NCBI RefSeq assembly: GCF_036924715.1
Contig: NZ_JAZHSB010000001.1
Coordinates: 6,687,001 to 6,751,000 of the forward strand
Direction: 5' to 3'
DNA length: 64,000 bases
From: Bradyrhizobium sp. AZCC 1721
GTDB taxonomy: Bacteria; Pseudomonadota; Alphaproteobacteria; Rhizobiales; Xanthobacteraceae
Every line of letters begins with the position of its first letter. Position 1 is the first letter of the stretch. A program made the translations under genes and the position numbers. Under the pieces are notes generated by a model, which had not been told where the DNA came from, ran no database searches, and was given only the letters and a program-made list of their open reading frames with translations. Positions 44,242-52,703 of this stretch are shown here, one piece after another.

Positions 44242-45252
44242 TCAGCTCTTGATCTCGGAGGCCCAGGTCTTTTCGATCTGCTTGACGACCGAGTCCGGCA
44301 TCGGAATGTAATCGAGCTCTTCGGCCATCTTGTCGCCCTTCTCGAACGCCCATTTGAAGAACTTGATGGCTTCCTGGGACGCCGCCTTGTCGGTTGCATC
44401 CTTGTGCATCAGGATGAAGGTCGCGCCGGTGATCGGCCACGACGCATCGCCGGGCTGATCGGTCAGGATGACGAAGTAGTTCTTGGCACTGGCCCAGTCG
44501 GCATTGGAAGCCGCGGCCTGGAATGCACCAATCGTCGGCTGCACGGTCTTGCCGGCCTTGTTGACGACGGCACCGTAGGTCAGCTTGTTCTGCTTGGCAT
44601 AGGCGTACTCGACGTAACCGATGGAGTTCTTGGTCTGGCTGACGTTTCCGGCGACGCCTTCGTTACCCTTGGCGCCAACGCCCGTCGGCCACTCAACCGC
44701 GGTGCCGGCACCTGCCTTGGTCTTCCACTCGGCATTGGTCTTGGAGAGATAGTCGGTCCAGATGAACGTGGTGCCCGAGCCGTCCGAACGGCGCACCACG
44801 GTGATCGCGTCGGAAGGCAGCTTCACCTTGGGATTGAGCTTGGCAATCGCGGGATCGTCCCACTTCTTGATCTTGCCGAGATAGATGTCACCGAGCAGTT
44901 CGCCCGAGAACACCAGCTCGCCCGGCTTGATGCCTTCGAGATTGACGACCGGCACCAGGGCGCCCATCGCCTGCGGCCACTGGATCATGCCTTCCTTGTC
45001 GAGCTGCTCCGGCTTGAGCGGCATGTCGCTGGCGCCGAAGGTCACGGTCTTGGCCACGATCTGCTTGATGCCGGCGCCGGAGCCGATCGACTGGTAGTTC
45101 AGGCCGTTACCGGTCTCCTTCTTGTAGGCATCGGCCCACTTCGAATAGAGCGGGAACGGGAAGGTGGCGCCTGCGCCGGTGATGTCGGCCGCGAAGGCCG
45201 ACGTCGAAGCGGCGAGCAAGCCGGCAGCGACGACTGTCCTGACGAAATTCAT
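44242..45252 (-). CDS. pstS: Phosphate-binding periplasmic protein PstS
   Basis: A 336-residue binding protein with signal peptide MNFVRTVVAAGLLAAS cleaved near AFA-AD (residue 22). GAGATFPFPLYSKWAD and the phosphate-contacting segments YQSIGSGAGIKQI, TFGASDMPL, and RRSDGSGTTF are typical. It captures phosphate for PstCAB. A Pho box stands about 95 bases upstream. Confidence 0.97.
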   Translation of the reverse strand: MNFVRTVVAAGLLAASTSAFAADITGAGATFPFPLYSKWADAYKKETGNGLNYQSIGSGAGIKQIVAKTVTFGASDMPLKPEQLDKEGMIQWPQAMGALVPVVNLEGIKPGELVFSGELLGDIYLGKIKKWDDPAIAKLNPKVKLPSDAITVVRRSDGSGTTFIWTDYLSKTNAEWKTKAGAGTAVEWPTGVGAKGNEGVAGNVSQTKNSIGYVEYAYAKQNKLTYGAVVNKAGKTVQPTIGAFQAAASNADWASAKNYFVILTDQPGDASWPITGATFILMHKDATDKAASQEAIKFFKWAFEKGDKMAEELDYIPMPDSVVKQIEKTWASEIKS

Positions 45253-45347
45253 GGTTGATCTCCATATCCTGAGCGAAGCGCCGTTGCGCCCGATCGCGCT
45301 CATGCCGCCCGTGTAGGCGCGGTCGATAGAGCTTTTACGAAGGTTTG

Positions 45348-45365
45348 ATGACAGTTGGATGACAC
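45348..45365 (-). promoter_or_regulatory. Pho box before pstS
   Basis: On the minus strand GTGTCATCCAACTGTCAT: two seven-base half-sites (TGTCAT spaced by 11) as required by the CTGTCAT-N4-CTGTCAT consensus. It replaces a normal -35 element; phosphorylated PhoB should activate here. Confidence 0.85.
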
Positions 45366-45391
45366 ATCCAAGCGACTGAAATCGCTTGCAT

Positions 45392-46693
45392 TTATGCCGC
45401 CGCCGGGGGTTTCGCCGGGGGAAAACAGGCGGTAAAGGTGGCGCCGTTTTTCGGCACGCTTTCGATCAACAGCCGGCCGCGATGGCGGTTAAGAATATGT
45501 TTCACCAAGGATAAACCGAGCCCGGTTCCGCCCTGCGCGCGGCTGTCGCCGACATCGACGCGGTAAAAGCGTTCTGTCAGCCGCGGCAGATGCTCGGGCG
45601 CAATGCCCGGGCCGAAATCGCGGACCGTGACGCGCACTTCGGGCGCGCCCTCTCCCGAGGCGACCTGGCTCAGCGAGACGATCACCTTCCCGCCGGACGC
45701 GCCATATTTGAGGGCGTTCTCGATCAGGTTCTCGAACAGCCGCAGCAGTTCCTCGCGATCACCCGCAATCGAGACCGGTGTCTCCGGCAGATCGATCTCG
45801 ATCGCGACCTGGCGTTCCCTGGCCAACGGCTCCAGCCCGTCGGCGACCTGGCGAATGATCGGCACGATATCGACACACGCTTCGGGGCGGACATGCGCCG
45901 ACAGCTCGACCCGCGACAGCGACAGCAGGTCGTCGATCAGCCGCGCCATCCGGGTCGCCTGTGTATGCATGATGGAGAGAAAGCGCTCGCGCGCCTTGGC
46001 GTCGTCCTTGGCCGGGCCCTGCAGCGTATCGATGAAGCCGGACAACGCAGCGAGCGGCGTGCGCAGCTCATGACTGGCATTGGCGACGAAATCGGCGCGC
46101 ATCTCCTCGACCCGCCGCAGCGGCGTCTGGTCGTGGAAGGTCATCAGCATGCATCTTTCGGTCCCGCCGAACAGCGTCGGCACCGGTACCGGCGTGATGA
46201 CCAGTTCCATCCAGCGGTCGACCGGCACCTGGTCGAGATAGTTGGCGCGGCGCGGCTCGCTGGTCGCGATCGCCTCGCGCAATGCGGTGATGATCTCCGG
46301 AGAGCGCAGCGCGAACTGGGCGAGTTCGTTCTTGCGCAGCGCCGGCGCGAGCTGGGCGGCCGCCGCATTGAGATGAATGACGCGGCCGGCGCGGTCGAGC
46401 AGCACGGCCGGGTCCGGCATGCCGGCAACGACCGCGCTGACGGCAGCAGATTCAACCGGACTGACGGCGCGGACATCCTCGCGGGAACCGGCGGTATCAT
46501 GCAGCCGCCACGGCACCAGCGCGGCGGCGGCGATGCAGATGAAGACCGCTACCGCACGCGCCAGCGAGAGATCGGCCAGCAGCACCAGCGCGCAAAGCGC
46601 CAGCCCGGCGGCCAACAGGATAATGGCCGAATGCCGCAACCGGTCCGGCCACGGTGCAAAGAAGGAGGAGGAGTTCGAATCGTCAATCGCCAT
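45392..46693 (-). CDS. phoR: Phosphate regulon sensor histidine kinase PhoR
   Basis: A 433-residue kinase: two N-terminal helices (about 22-62), a PAS-like domain 85-190 (MPDPAVLLDRAGRVIHLNAA), the HisKA domain with His208 in NASHELRTPL, and an HATPase domain with NLIENALKYG, DFGPGI and GGTGLGLSLVK. It phosphorylates PhoB in phosphate shortage. The start MAIDDSN was chosen over an extended frame that would overlap the gene upstream. Ends 139 bases before pstS start. Confidence 0.95.
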   Translation of the reverse strand: MAIDDSNSSSFFAPWPDRLRHSAIILLAAGLALCALVLLADLSLARAVAVFICIAAAALVPWRLHDTAGSREDVRAVSPVESAAVSAVVAGMPDPAVLLDRAGRVIHLNAAAAQLAPALRKNELAQFALRSPEIITALREAIATSEPRRANYLDQVPVDRWMELVITPVPVPTLFGGTERCMLMTFHDQTPLRRVEEMRADFVANASHELRTPLAALSGFIDTLQGPAKDDAKARERFLSIMHTQATRMARLIDDLLSLSRVELSAHVRPEACVDIVPIIRQVADGLEPLARERQVAIEIDLPETPVSIAGDREELLRLFENLIENALKYGASGGKVIVSLSQVASGEGAPEVRVTVRDFGPGIAPEHLPRLTERFYRVDVGDSRAQGGTGLGLSLVKHILNRHRGRLLIESVPKNGATFTACFPPAKPPAAA

Positions 46694-46739
46694 GGACGCA
46701 GGCTTTCCTTCCGCTATTCGCGAGGCGCCCGCCACATCA

Positions 46740-47798
46740 TCAGGCGCCGGTGTCTCCACGCTCGCGCACATAGACGGGGGCCTCATGCCTCGGCTCGGGG
46801 TCGGCGGCAGACGCCAATTGGCGCAGGCGCTTCGATCGCGCGCCGATGATAATCTCCCGAAGCGTCAGCAAGATTACAGATATGACAAAAGGGCCGATAT
46901 AATAGAGGACCCGGAACAGCAGCATGCCGGCGAGCAGTTCCTCCCGGTCCATCTGCCAGAGGCCGACCAGCATAGCGGCATCGAACACGCCGAGCCCGCC
47001 CGGCGAATGGCTGGCGAATCCCAACAGGGTGGCCGAGACGAAGATGACCGCGACGACGATAAAGCCGATATCGGGCTCGTCCGGCACCAGCATGTACATC
47101 GCCAGCGCACAGAAGCTGAGATCGACGATGCCGATGGCGATCTGCAGGAGCGTCAGCGGGCCGCCCGGCAGGGTGACCGTCCACGGTCCGCGGCCGACGC
47201 CGCGCGGCTGGGCCCAGACCCAGGCGACATAGCCGACCAGGGCGATGATGATTCCGAACGCCGCAACGCGGTTGAGCCAGGCCGGCAGTTGATCGATCGA
47301 GGCGGCGGCTTCCGGGTGGTAGGCGATGCCCAGTCCCAATACCGCGGCATTGCCGAGCCAGAAGGTGAGCCCGGCCAGGAAGCAGATCTTGGCGACGTCG
47401 ATCGCATTCAACCCCCAGGCCGAATAAATCCGGTAGCGCACCGCGCCGCCGGTGAAGACGCTGGCGCCGACATTGTGCCCGATCGAATAGGAGGTGAAGG
47501 CAGCCAGCGCGTTGATGCGGTAGGGTATGTGGTGCTGGCCGATGGCGTGGACGGCGAACCAGTCATAGAAGGTCAGCGTGAAATAGCCTGCCGCCACGAA
47601 CAGGGCCGCCAGCGCGATCCGGCGCGGCTCGGTGCCCTTGATGGCGTCGATCACCTCGTTGGCGTCGATGCCGCGTAGCATGTGATAGAGCACGTAGCAC
47701 GCAACGGCGATGACCGTGATGCTGATAAGGACCCCGAGCTTATGCAGGACCTGTTTCTGGCGCAGAAACGAAGTTGCCCTGCGTATTGCTTCCAGCAT
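46740..47798 (-). CDS. LPG-synthase-TM / UPF0104 family membrane protein
   Basis: A 352-residue polytopic protein of the UPF0104 (lysylphosphatidylglycerol-synthase transmembrane) family, with about eight helices, the SYSIGHNVGASVFTGGAVRYRIY segment and the FASHSPGGLGVFDA motif. Members flip or synthesise modified phospholipids; this one lacks the C-terminal transferase domain of MprF. It ends 46 bases before phoR and may be cotranscribed, but it is not part of the usual Pho regulon. Confidence 0.82.
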   Translation of the reverse strand: MLEAIRRATSFLRQKQVLHKLGVLISITVIAVACYVLYHMLRGIDANEVIDAIKGTEPRRIALAALFVAAGYFTLTFYDWFAVHAIGQHHIPYRINALAAFTSYSIGHNVGASVFTGGAVRYRIYSAWGLNAIDVAKICFLAGLTFWLGNAAVLGLGIAYHPEAAASIDQLPAWLNRVAAFGIIIALVGYVAWVWAQPRGVGRGPWTVTLPGGPLTLLQIAIGIVDLSFCALAMYMLVPDEPDIGFIVVAVIFVSATLLGFASHSPGGLGVFDAAMLVGLWQMDREELLAGMLLFRVLYYIGPFVISVILLTLREIIIGARSKRLRQLASAADPEPRHEAPVYVRERGDTGA

Positions 47799-47879
47799 CT
47801 ACACCTCGAATTGCGCTTCTGCGACGACGGCAATGGCGCGAACCCCGCCGCCGCTACGCGGCTCCCTTGCCCCTCTGGT

Positions 47880-47929
47880 AGCGCGTTTTGGGCCGGAGTG
47901 GAATTCGCCGTACGACAATAAAACGCGCT
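47880..47929. repeat. Short palindromic repeat, AGCGCGTTTT type
   Basis: AGCGCGTTTT on the left, AAAACGCGCT on the right, with GGAGTGGAAT in the centre. This resembles a decayed copy of a repeat common in Bradyrhizobium and Rhodopseudomonas intergenic DNA. Sits in the 277-base spacer before the UPF0104 gene, in which nothing else was recognised. Confidence 0.55.
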
Positions 47930-48075
47930 TCTTCAACATATTAGGTATCGTTGATGACGGCGGTAGCACAGATTTACTGTATTCCCGCCGCCCGATGGGG
48001 GTTTCGGACCATAGCCAGGACCGGTCAACAACCCGTGACAGTGACGGCGGTAAAGCTGGCCGGCTCATGATGCAG

Positions 48076-48378
48076 TCAACCCGGCGGCGCACTGCGCGAG
48101 ACCACCCAATCGCGCAACCATGACCCGACCGCACAGCCGCAGAGGTAGAGCGCGAACATGATCAGGCCGAGATCGAGCCAGTAGCCGAAACGGCCAGGCA
48201 CGACGCGCGCGAGCGCGGCCGCGACCAACGCCGCGACCAAAACCGAAAGCACCCACCGCCATTTCCGCGAGACGCCTTCGCCGTACTGAACCACGGATAT
48301 CCAGCCCATGGCGAAGCCGAGCAGCACCGATGCCAGGAGCCAGCCCCAGTAGAATGTGGTCAGATAGGCCATGCTCAC
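48076..48378 (-). CDS. Small inner-membrane protein, unknown function
   Basis: A 100-residue protein with three hydrophobic helices (LTTFYWGWLLASVLLGFAMG, WVLSVLVAALVAAALARVV, LDLGLIMFALYLCGCAVGSWL). No family was recognised. It overlaps the OmpA-family gene by four bases (ATGA), so it is co-translated with that gene and probably works with it in the envelope. Confidence 0.75.
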   Translation of the reverse strand: MSMAYLTTFYWGWLLASVLLGFAMGWISVVQYGEGVSRKWRWVLSVLVAALVAAALARVVPGRFGYWLDLGLIMFALYLCGCAVGSWLRDWVVSRSAPPG

Positions 48379-49769
48379 TTCACCACGAAATCGATGCGGC
48401 GGTTCTGCGCCTTGCCCTGGTCGGTCTCGTTACCCGCAATCGGCTGCGTCGAGCCATAGCCGACCGCGCTGAACCGGTTGGCGGGTAATCCCGCCTTGAC
48501 CAGATAGTCGGCGACCGCCTGCGCACGCCTCTCGGACAGCGCCTGGTTGGCCGCCTCGTCGCCGTCGGCATCGGTATGTCCCGCGATCTCGATATTGGCG
48601 GCCGGACAGCGCAACGCGGTTTCGATCAGGCGGTCGAGCAGACCGGCGGAATCGGTGACGATGTCGGCCTTGCCGGATTCGAAGCGGATCCGGGCCTTGC
48701 CGAGCAGTTCGGTAAACAATTGCTGGCAGACGGTCGCATCCACCGGCGCGGCGGCCGGCTTGACGGAGATTTCCGGCTTGAACTGCCAGCCCTGCGGAAA
48801 GTCCTTGCCGAGGCCGGCGCGGATCTGACTGGAGGCGGCTTCATAGAGCGCATCGCCCGACAGCTTCACCTCGCGGTCGGAGACGACGAGCGTACCGGTC
48901 GACAGCCGCGACAGCGCGCCGAGCGCTGATACCACCGCGTTGGCGAAGCCTGCGGGCGCGCCGATGCTCGTCTTGAGGTTATCGACGACTTTTTCGCTGA
49001 AGAACTTGCGCCCTGCCGCCCCCACCAGCCCGGCGTGGACGTTGTTGTCGGGCACGTTGCCGGTCAGCGTCAGCGTTACCGCGACGGGATCCTTGTAGGC
49101 CTGGAAGATGTAGGGCGGTGCCTTGACCTCGTTGGCTGCGACCGAAAAACCCTCGGGAAGATTTTTCAGTGCGGCGGCGATGGCTTCGCGGCCGCCGAGT
49201 TCGCGTGCCATGCCGGACAGGCTGACCGTGGTGTCCGACAGCGTGATCTTGCCGTCCTTCAGCTTGCCGATCTGGTCGAGCAGCAACAGCGCAGCATTGT
49301 CGAAACGCGGCGGCGCCCCGCGCGCAAGATTCGTCCGGTCGACCACCTCGACGCCGCCGAGGCTGGCGCGAGCCGCCTCCATCAGCCGGACCTTGCTCGC
49401 GGGCAAGGGCGAACTGCCCGATAGCGTTACCCGAACGACGTCGCGTTCAGCCGACCAGACGAACGGCTTGGCTTCGGGAACGAGCCGGGTTTCGTCGTTA
49501 ACCAAACGCACCCCCGGCACCGCTTCGACCGAAGCCACCGCACTCTGCCGGCCGTCTTCCGAGAATGCGTCTGCGGCCAGGGTCACGTCGCGGCCTTCGA
49601 CCGAGATTCGCCGTTTATCGAGGATGGTGCCCTTGAGGGCTGCGGCCGAACGCTGCGCCAGGTCGATTTCCAGCGGTTCGGTGCTCGTCCAGGCCGCGAT
49701 CGCCCAACAGATGACCAGCGGAATGACACCCGGCCACCATTTGCTACTCCACCTGAAAAGTCCGCGCAT
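48375..49769 (-). CDS. OmpA-family protein with BON domains
   Basis: A 464-residue envelope protein. One N-terminal helix (about 12-28) anchors it to the inner membrane; three BON-like repeats follow (RRISVEGRDVTLAAD; GKITLSDTTVSLSGMA; GTLVVSDREVKLSGDA), then an OmpA peptidoglycan-binding domain ending FSAVGYGSTQPIAG and RRIDFVVK. It resembles mycobacterial ArfA in layout and probably ties membrane to peptidoglycan. Co-translated with the small membrane protein after it. The spacer to the next gene (168 bases) is a divergent promoter region. Confidence 0.87.
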   Translation of the reverse strand: MRGLFRWSSKWWPGVIPLVICWAIAAWTSTEPLEIDLAQRSAAALKGTILDKRRISVEGRDVTLAADAFSEDGRQSAVASVEAVPGVRLVNDETRLVPEAKPFVWSAERDVVRVTLSGSSPLPASKVRLMEAARASLGGVEVVDRTNLARGAPPRFDNAALLLLDQIGKLKDGKITLSDTTVSLSGMARELGGREAIAAALKNLPEGFSVAANEVKAPPYIFQAYKDPVAVTLTLTGNVPDNNVHAGLVGAAGRKFFSEKVVDNLKTSIGAPAGFANAVVSALGALSRLSTGTLVVSDREVKLSGDALYEAASSQIRAGLGKDFPQGWQFKPEISVKPAAAPVDATVCQQLFTELLGKARIRFESGKADIVTDSAGLLDRLIETALRCPAANIEIAGHTDADGDEAANQALSERRAQAVADYLVKAGLPANRFSAVGYGSTQPIAGNETDQGKAQNRRIDFVVK

Positions 49770-49937
49770 TCGAGTTCCCGCCGGGTCCGGAACGGAGAGA
49801 AAACAAACCCTTGCGGGGCTGTCAAACCCGAAATGTCGCAGGCGCGAAAGGAGACGGAAATCGGTCCGGCTAACAGTTTCTTCAGCCGTCTGTCGCTAGT
49901 TTCGTCCCCGTAATTAACCGGGCAGCCCCGCATCTCG

Positions 49938-50996
49938 ATGAAACAGCTTCGCAACACCGTCATTCGCGCCGGGCTGGAAGCGCTGTACTTCTCCGGGGCG
50001 CATCACCTGCTGCGACCAATCTTCGCAGGCGTCGGCATCATTTTCATGCTGCACCATGTCCGTCCGCGCCGCGACGGCGAGTTTCAGCCCAATCATCATC
50101 TCGAAGTCGAGCCGGAGTTCTTGCGGGCGATGCTCGCGCATCTTCGCGCGCTCGACGTCGATATCGTCACAATGGACGAGGTGCATCAGCGACTCCAGAA
50201 GCGGAATTTCGCGCGGCGCTTTGCCTGCTTTACCTTCGACGATGGCTATCGCGACAACCGCGATTACGCCCTGCCGGTGATGCGTGAGTTTGACGCGCCC
50301 CTCACCGTTTACGTCACGAGCGATTTCGCCGAAGGCACTGGTAGGTTGTGGTGGGTTGCGCTCGAAAAGGTGATCGCCAAGGCTCCCTCGATCGAAGTCC
50401 CGATCGGCGGCACAGTAATCCGCCTCGATAGCTCGACGCCATCAGCCAAGCAGGTCACCTTCGACCGCATCCACGATTGGCTGCGCCGACTGCCGGGCGA
50501 ACACGACCTGCAGCGCGAAATCTCCGCGCTATGCACGCGCCATGACGTCGATGATTATCTCATCGCCCGCGATCTCTGCATGTCCTGGGAGGAATTGAAG
50601 GGGTTCGCGGACGATCCGCTGGTGACGATCGGCGCGCATACGGTTACGCATTGCCATCTGGCGCGGCAGAGCGAAGAGACCGCTTGGCTCGAACTGACCG
50701 AAAGCCGCGCGCGGATCGAAGCCAAGTTGCAGCGGCCGGTGCTTCATCTCGCCTATCCCTATGGCGACCGGATCGCCGCGGGCCAGCGCGAATTCGCCCT
50801 GGCGAAGGCGGCAGGATTCAAGACGGCAGTCACGACGCGGCCCGGCATGATCTTCGCCGAAAGCGCCGGCCACCTCACGGCGCTGCAGCGGGTCTCGCTG
50901 AACGGCAACTACCAGGACGAACGGATCATCCCCGTCCTGACCTCCGGCGCCGCCACCGCGATGTGGAACGGCTTTCGCCGCATCGACGCGGCCTGA
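49938..50996 (+). CDS. Polysaccharide deacetylase family protein
   Basis: A 352-residue NodB-homology protein (carbohydrate esterase 4 family). The motif TFDDGYRDN near 97-105 holds the catalytic base and metal Asp; HTVTHCHL near 232 supplies the metal His pair. Only one hydrophobic segment near the N-terminus (IFAGVGIIFMLHHV) and no signal peptide was seen. It would remove N-acetyl groups from a cell-wall or lipid-linked sugar. Divergent from the OmpA gene. Confidence 0.85.
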   Translation: MKQLRNTVIRAGLEALYFSGAHHLLRPIFAGVGIIFMLHHVRPRRDGEFQPNHHLEVEPEFLRAMLAHLRALDVDIVTMDEVHQRLQKRNFARRFACFTFDDGYRDNRDYALPVMREFDAPLTVYVTSDFAEGTGRLWWVALEKVIAKAPSIEVPIGGTVIRLDSSTPSAKQVTFDRIHDWLRRLPGEHDLQREISALCTRHDVDDYLIARDLCMSWEELKGFADDPLVTIGAHTVTHCHLARQSEETAWLELTESRARIEAKLQRPVLHLAYPYGDRIAAGQREFALAKAAGFKTAVTTRPGMIFAESAGHLTALQRVSLNGNYQDERIIPVLTSGAATAMWNGFRRIDAA

Positions 50997-51009
50997 AATC
51001 TCTCCATAT

Positions 51010-51376
51010 TCGTCCCTGCGAACGCACTAGTGGATGCACACATGTTGCAGTGCGATTCAGGCTTCATATGCAATTTTAGAATCGAAGATGCGAGCTCATC
51101 GAAATTTTGGAATCGAGGCTGGCGTTTTCGCGCAAGATCGGAATCCAGCGCTTCGGTGGGGTGGAGAGCGCGCGCAGCAAAACTACGTCGCAACACTTGA
51201 GAAGTGCAAAAACCCTTGGCTTTTCATGAGTATTTGCGGCGCAACAAGTGTGCATGCCCTAGTGCGAACGCAGGGACGGACCCATACGCCGCGGCTCATC
51301 AGTTAAGCGATGTAGTAGTCATCTACCAAAACAATTATCGCTTGTGGTTATGGGTCCCTGCGTTCGCAGGGACGAC
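51010..51376. repeat. Palindromic intergenic repeat, family A (copy 4, interrupted by a MITE)
   Basis: Left arm TCGTCCCTGCGAACGCA is cut after GCA by the element at 51027-51262 and resumes TGCGAACGCAGGGAC; the right arm GCGTTCGCAGGGACGAC ends at 51376. Without the insertion the repeat would be about 120 bases, like the others. Confidence 0.85.
51027..51262. mobile_element. MITE-like non-coding element with terminal inverted repeats and 10-bp duplication
   Basis: A 236-base element with imperfect terminal inverted repeats: left end CTAGTGGATGCACAC, right end (complement) CTAGGGCATGCACAC, 19 of 22 bases matching in all. It is flanked by TGCGAACGCA on both sides (51017-51026 and 51263-51272), a 10-base target duplication inside the family-A repeat. 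No open frame worth calling lies in it. Confidence 0.8.
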
Positions 51377-51444
51377 GAACTGGCGTCCTTGACTCGCCCT
51401 GCTCCCACGCCCAAAACCTCCGGCAAAGCAAATGGAGGAACGCA

Positions 51445-52245
51445 ATGTTCAAGGATCTGTTCTCGCTCAACGGCCGCATCGCGCTGGTGACGGGTGGCTC
51501 GCGCGGCATCGGCAAGATGATCGCGGCCGGATTTCTCGCGCAGGGCGCGGCGAAGGTTTACATCACCGCGCGCAAGGCGGGACCTTGCGAGGCGACCGCG
51601 CAAGAACTCACCGCCGCCTATGACGGCGAATGCATCGCGCTGCCGATCGACATCTCGACCGTCGAAGGCTGCGAAAGGCTGGCATCCGAAATCACCAAGC
51701 TGGAGCCGAAGCTCGACATCCTCGTCAACAATGCCGGCGCGGCGTGGGGTGCGGAATTCGACGAGTTTCCGGAGAGCGGCTGGGACAAGGTCATGGACCT
51801 CAACGTCAAGTCGCTGTTCTTCCTGACCAAGGCGCTGGCGAAACCGCTGCGCGCAGCGGCCTCGCCCGATCGCCCCGCCAAGGTCATCAACATCGCCTCC
51901 ATCGACGGCATCTTCGTCAACCCGACGGAGACCTATTCCTATGCGGCAAGCAAGGCTGCGGTGATTCATCTGACGCGTCGCATGGCGACCAAGCTGATCA
52001 AGGACAATATCAACGTCACCGCGATTGCGCCGGGCGCCTTCAAGTCCGACATGAACCGTGCCGCGCGCGATCACGCCGATGAAGTGGCAAAGCGCGTTCC
52101 GGCACGGCGCATCGGCACCGACGAGGATATGGCGGGTATTGCGATATATCTCGCCTCGCGCGCGGGTAATTACGTCGTTGGCAATACGATCGCGGTGGAC
52201 GGCGGCGTGGTGTACGCAAGTGCGGGGCTCGAGATCGCGGGGTAG
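51445..52245 (+). CDS. Short-chain dehydrogenase/reductase
   Basis: A 266-residue classical SDR. NAD(P) motif TGGSRGIG is at 16-23, NNAG at 95-98, catalytic Ser152 (NIASIDG), Tyr166 and Lys170 (YSYAASK). The ARK after beta-2 favours NADP. The start has GGAGG at good spacing. Near the box cluster but on the opposite strand, so a role in aromatic or fatty acid metabolism is only possible. A family-F repeat follows. Confidence 0.92.
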   Translation: MFKDLFSLNGRIALVTGGSRGIGKMIAAGFLAQGAAKVYITARKAGPCEATAQELTAAYDGECIALPIDISTVEGCERLASEITKLEPKLDILVNNAGAAWGAEFDEFPESGWDKVMDLNVKSLFFLTKALAKPLRAAASPDRPAKVINIASIDGIFVNPTETYSYAASKAAVIHLTRRMATKLIKDNINVTAIAPGAFKSDMNRAARDHADEVAKRVPARRIGTDEDMAGIAIYLASRAGNYVVGNTIAVDGGVVYASAGLEIAG

Positions 52246-52264
52246 TCACAGCCCGCGATGCCAC

Positions 52265-52386
52265 GTCGTCCCGGCGAACGCCGGGGCCCATACCGTGTGA
52301 TTCATCAATAGCGCACGGTGGCAGACGCCGTGCCAAAACAACGACGGTCGGTGGTCATGGGCCCCGGCTCAGGGCCGGGGCGACGG
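52265..52386. repeat. Palindromic intergenic repeat, family F
   Basis: GTCGTCCCGGCGAACGCCGG then GGCCCATA on the left; TCATGGGCCCCGGCTCAGGG then CCGGGGCGAC on the right. Same plan as family A with other stems. Lies between convergent SDR and box genes. Confidence 0.82.
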
Positions 52387-52391
52387 AGAAA

Positions 52392-52676
52392 TCACGGCTC
52401 GTCCTTATCATATTCGACATCAGCCTCGGGCGCGTTGGGCAATTCGCGCTCCAGTGCCTCCCGATAGCGCAAACACCCGCGCAAAAATTTCGGCCAGGGC
52501 GGGACGGCCACTTCAGGCGTGATGCGCTCGGGCAACAGCCCCCAGAGATCGGGATGATGCCAGCACAGGTCATGACCGGTGCTGTCGCGGTGCGCGCGGA
52601 TGCCCGCCCTGAGACGCTTCACCTCCGCGACCAACTGGTCGCGGTTCAGTGCTTCGAGGTCGCGATCGGGGTCCAT
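52392..52676 (-). CDS. Small box-operon protein with a Cys/His motif, unknown function
   Basis: A 94-residue soluble acidic protein. It starts with MDPDRDLEALNRDQLVAEVK, a helical segment that resembles small coiled-coil domains, followed by AHRDSTGHDLCWHHPDLWGL, with one Cys and four His residues in 14 positions, and ends acidic (EYDKDEP). It is 27 bases after boxB on the same strand, in the place often taken by boxA. A metal-binding or chaperone-like role is possible but unproven. Confidence 0.7.
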   Translation of the reverse strand: MDPDRDLEALNRDQLVAEVKRLRAGIRAHRDSTGHDLCWHHPDLWGLLPERITPEVAVPPWPKFLRGCLRYREALERELPNAPEADVEYDKDEP

Positions 52677-52703
52677 GCTGCTGCTCCCCGATTGCGGGGC
52701 GGT

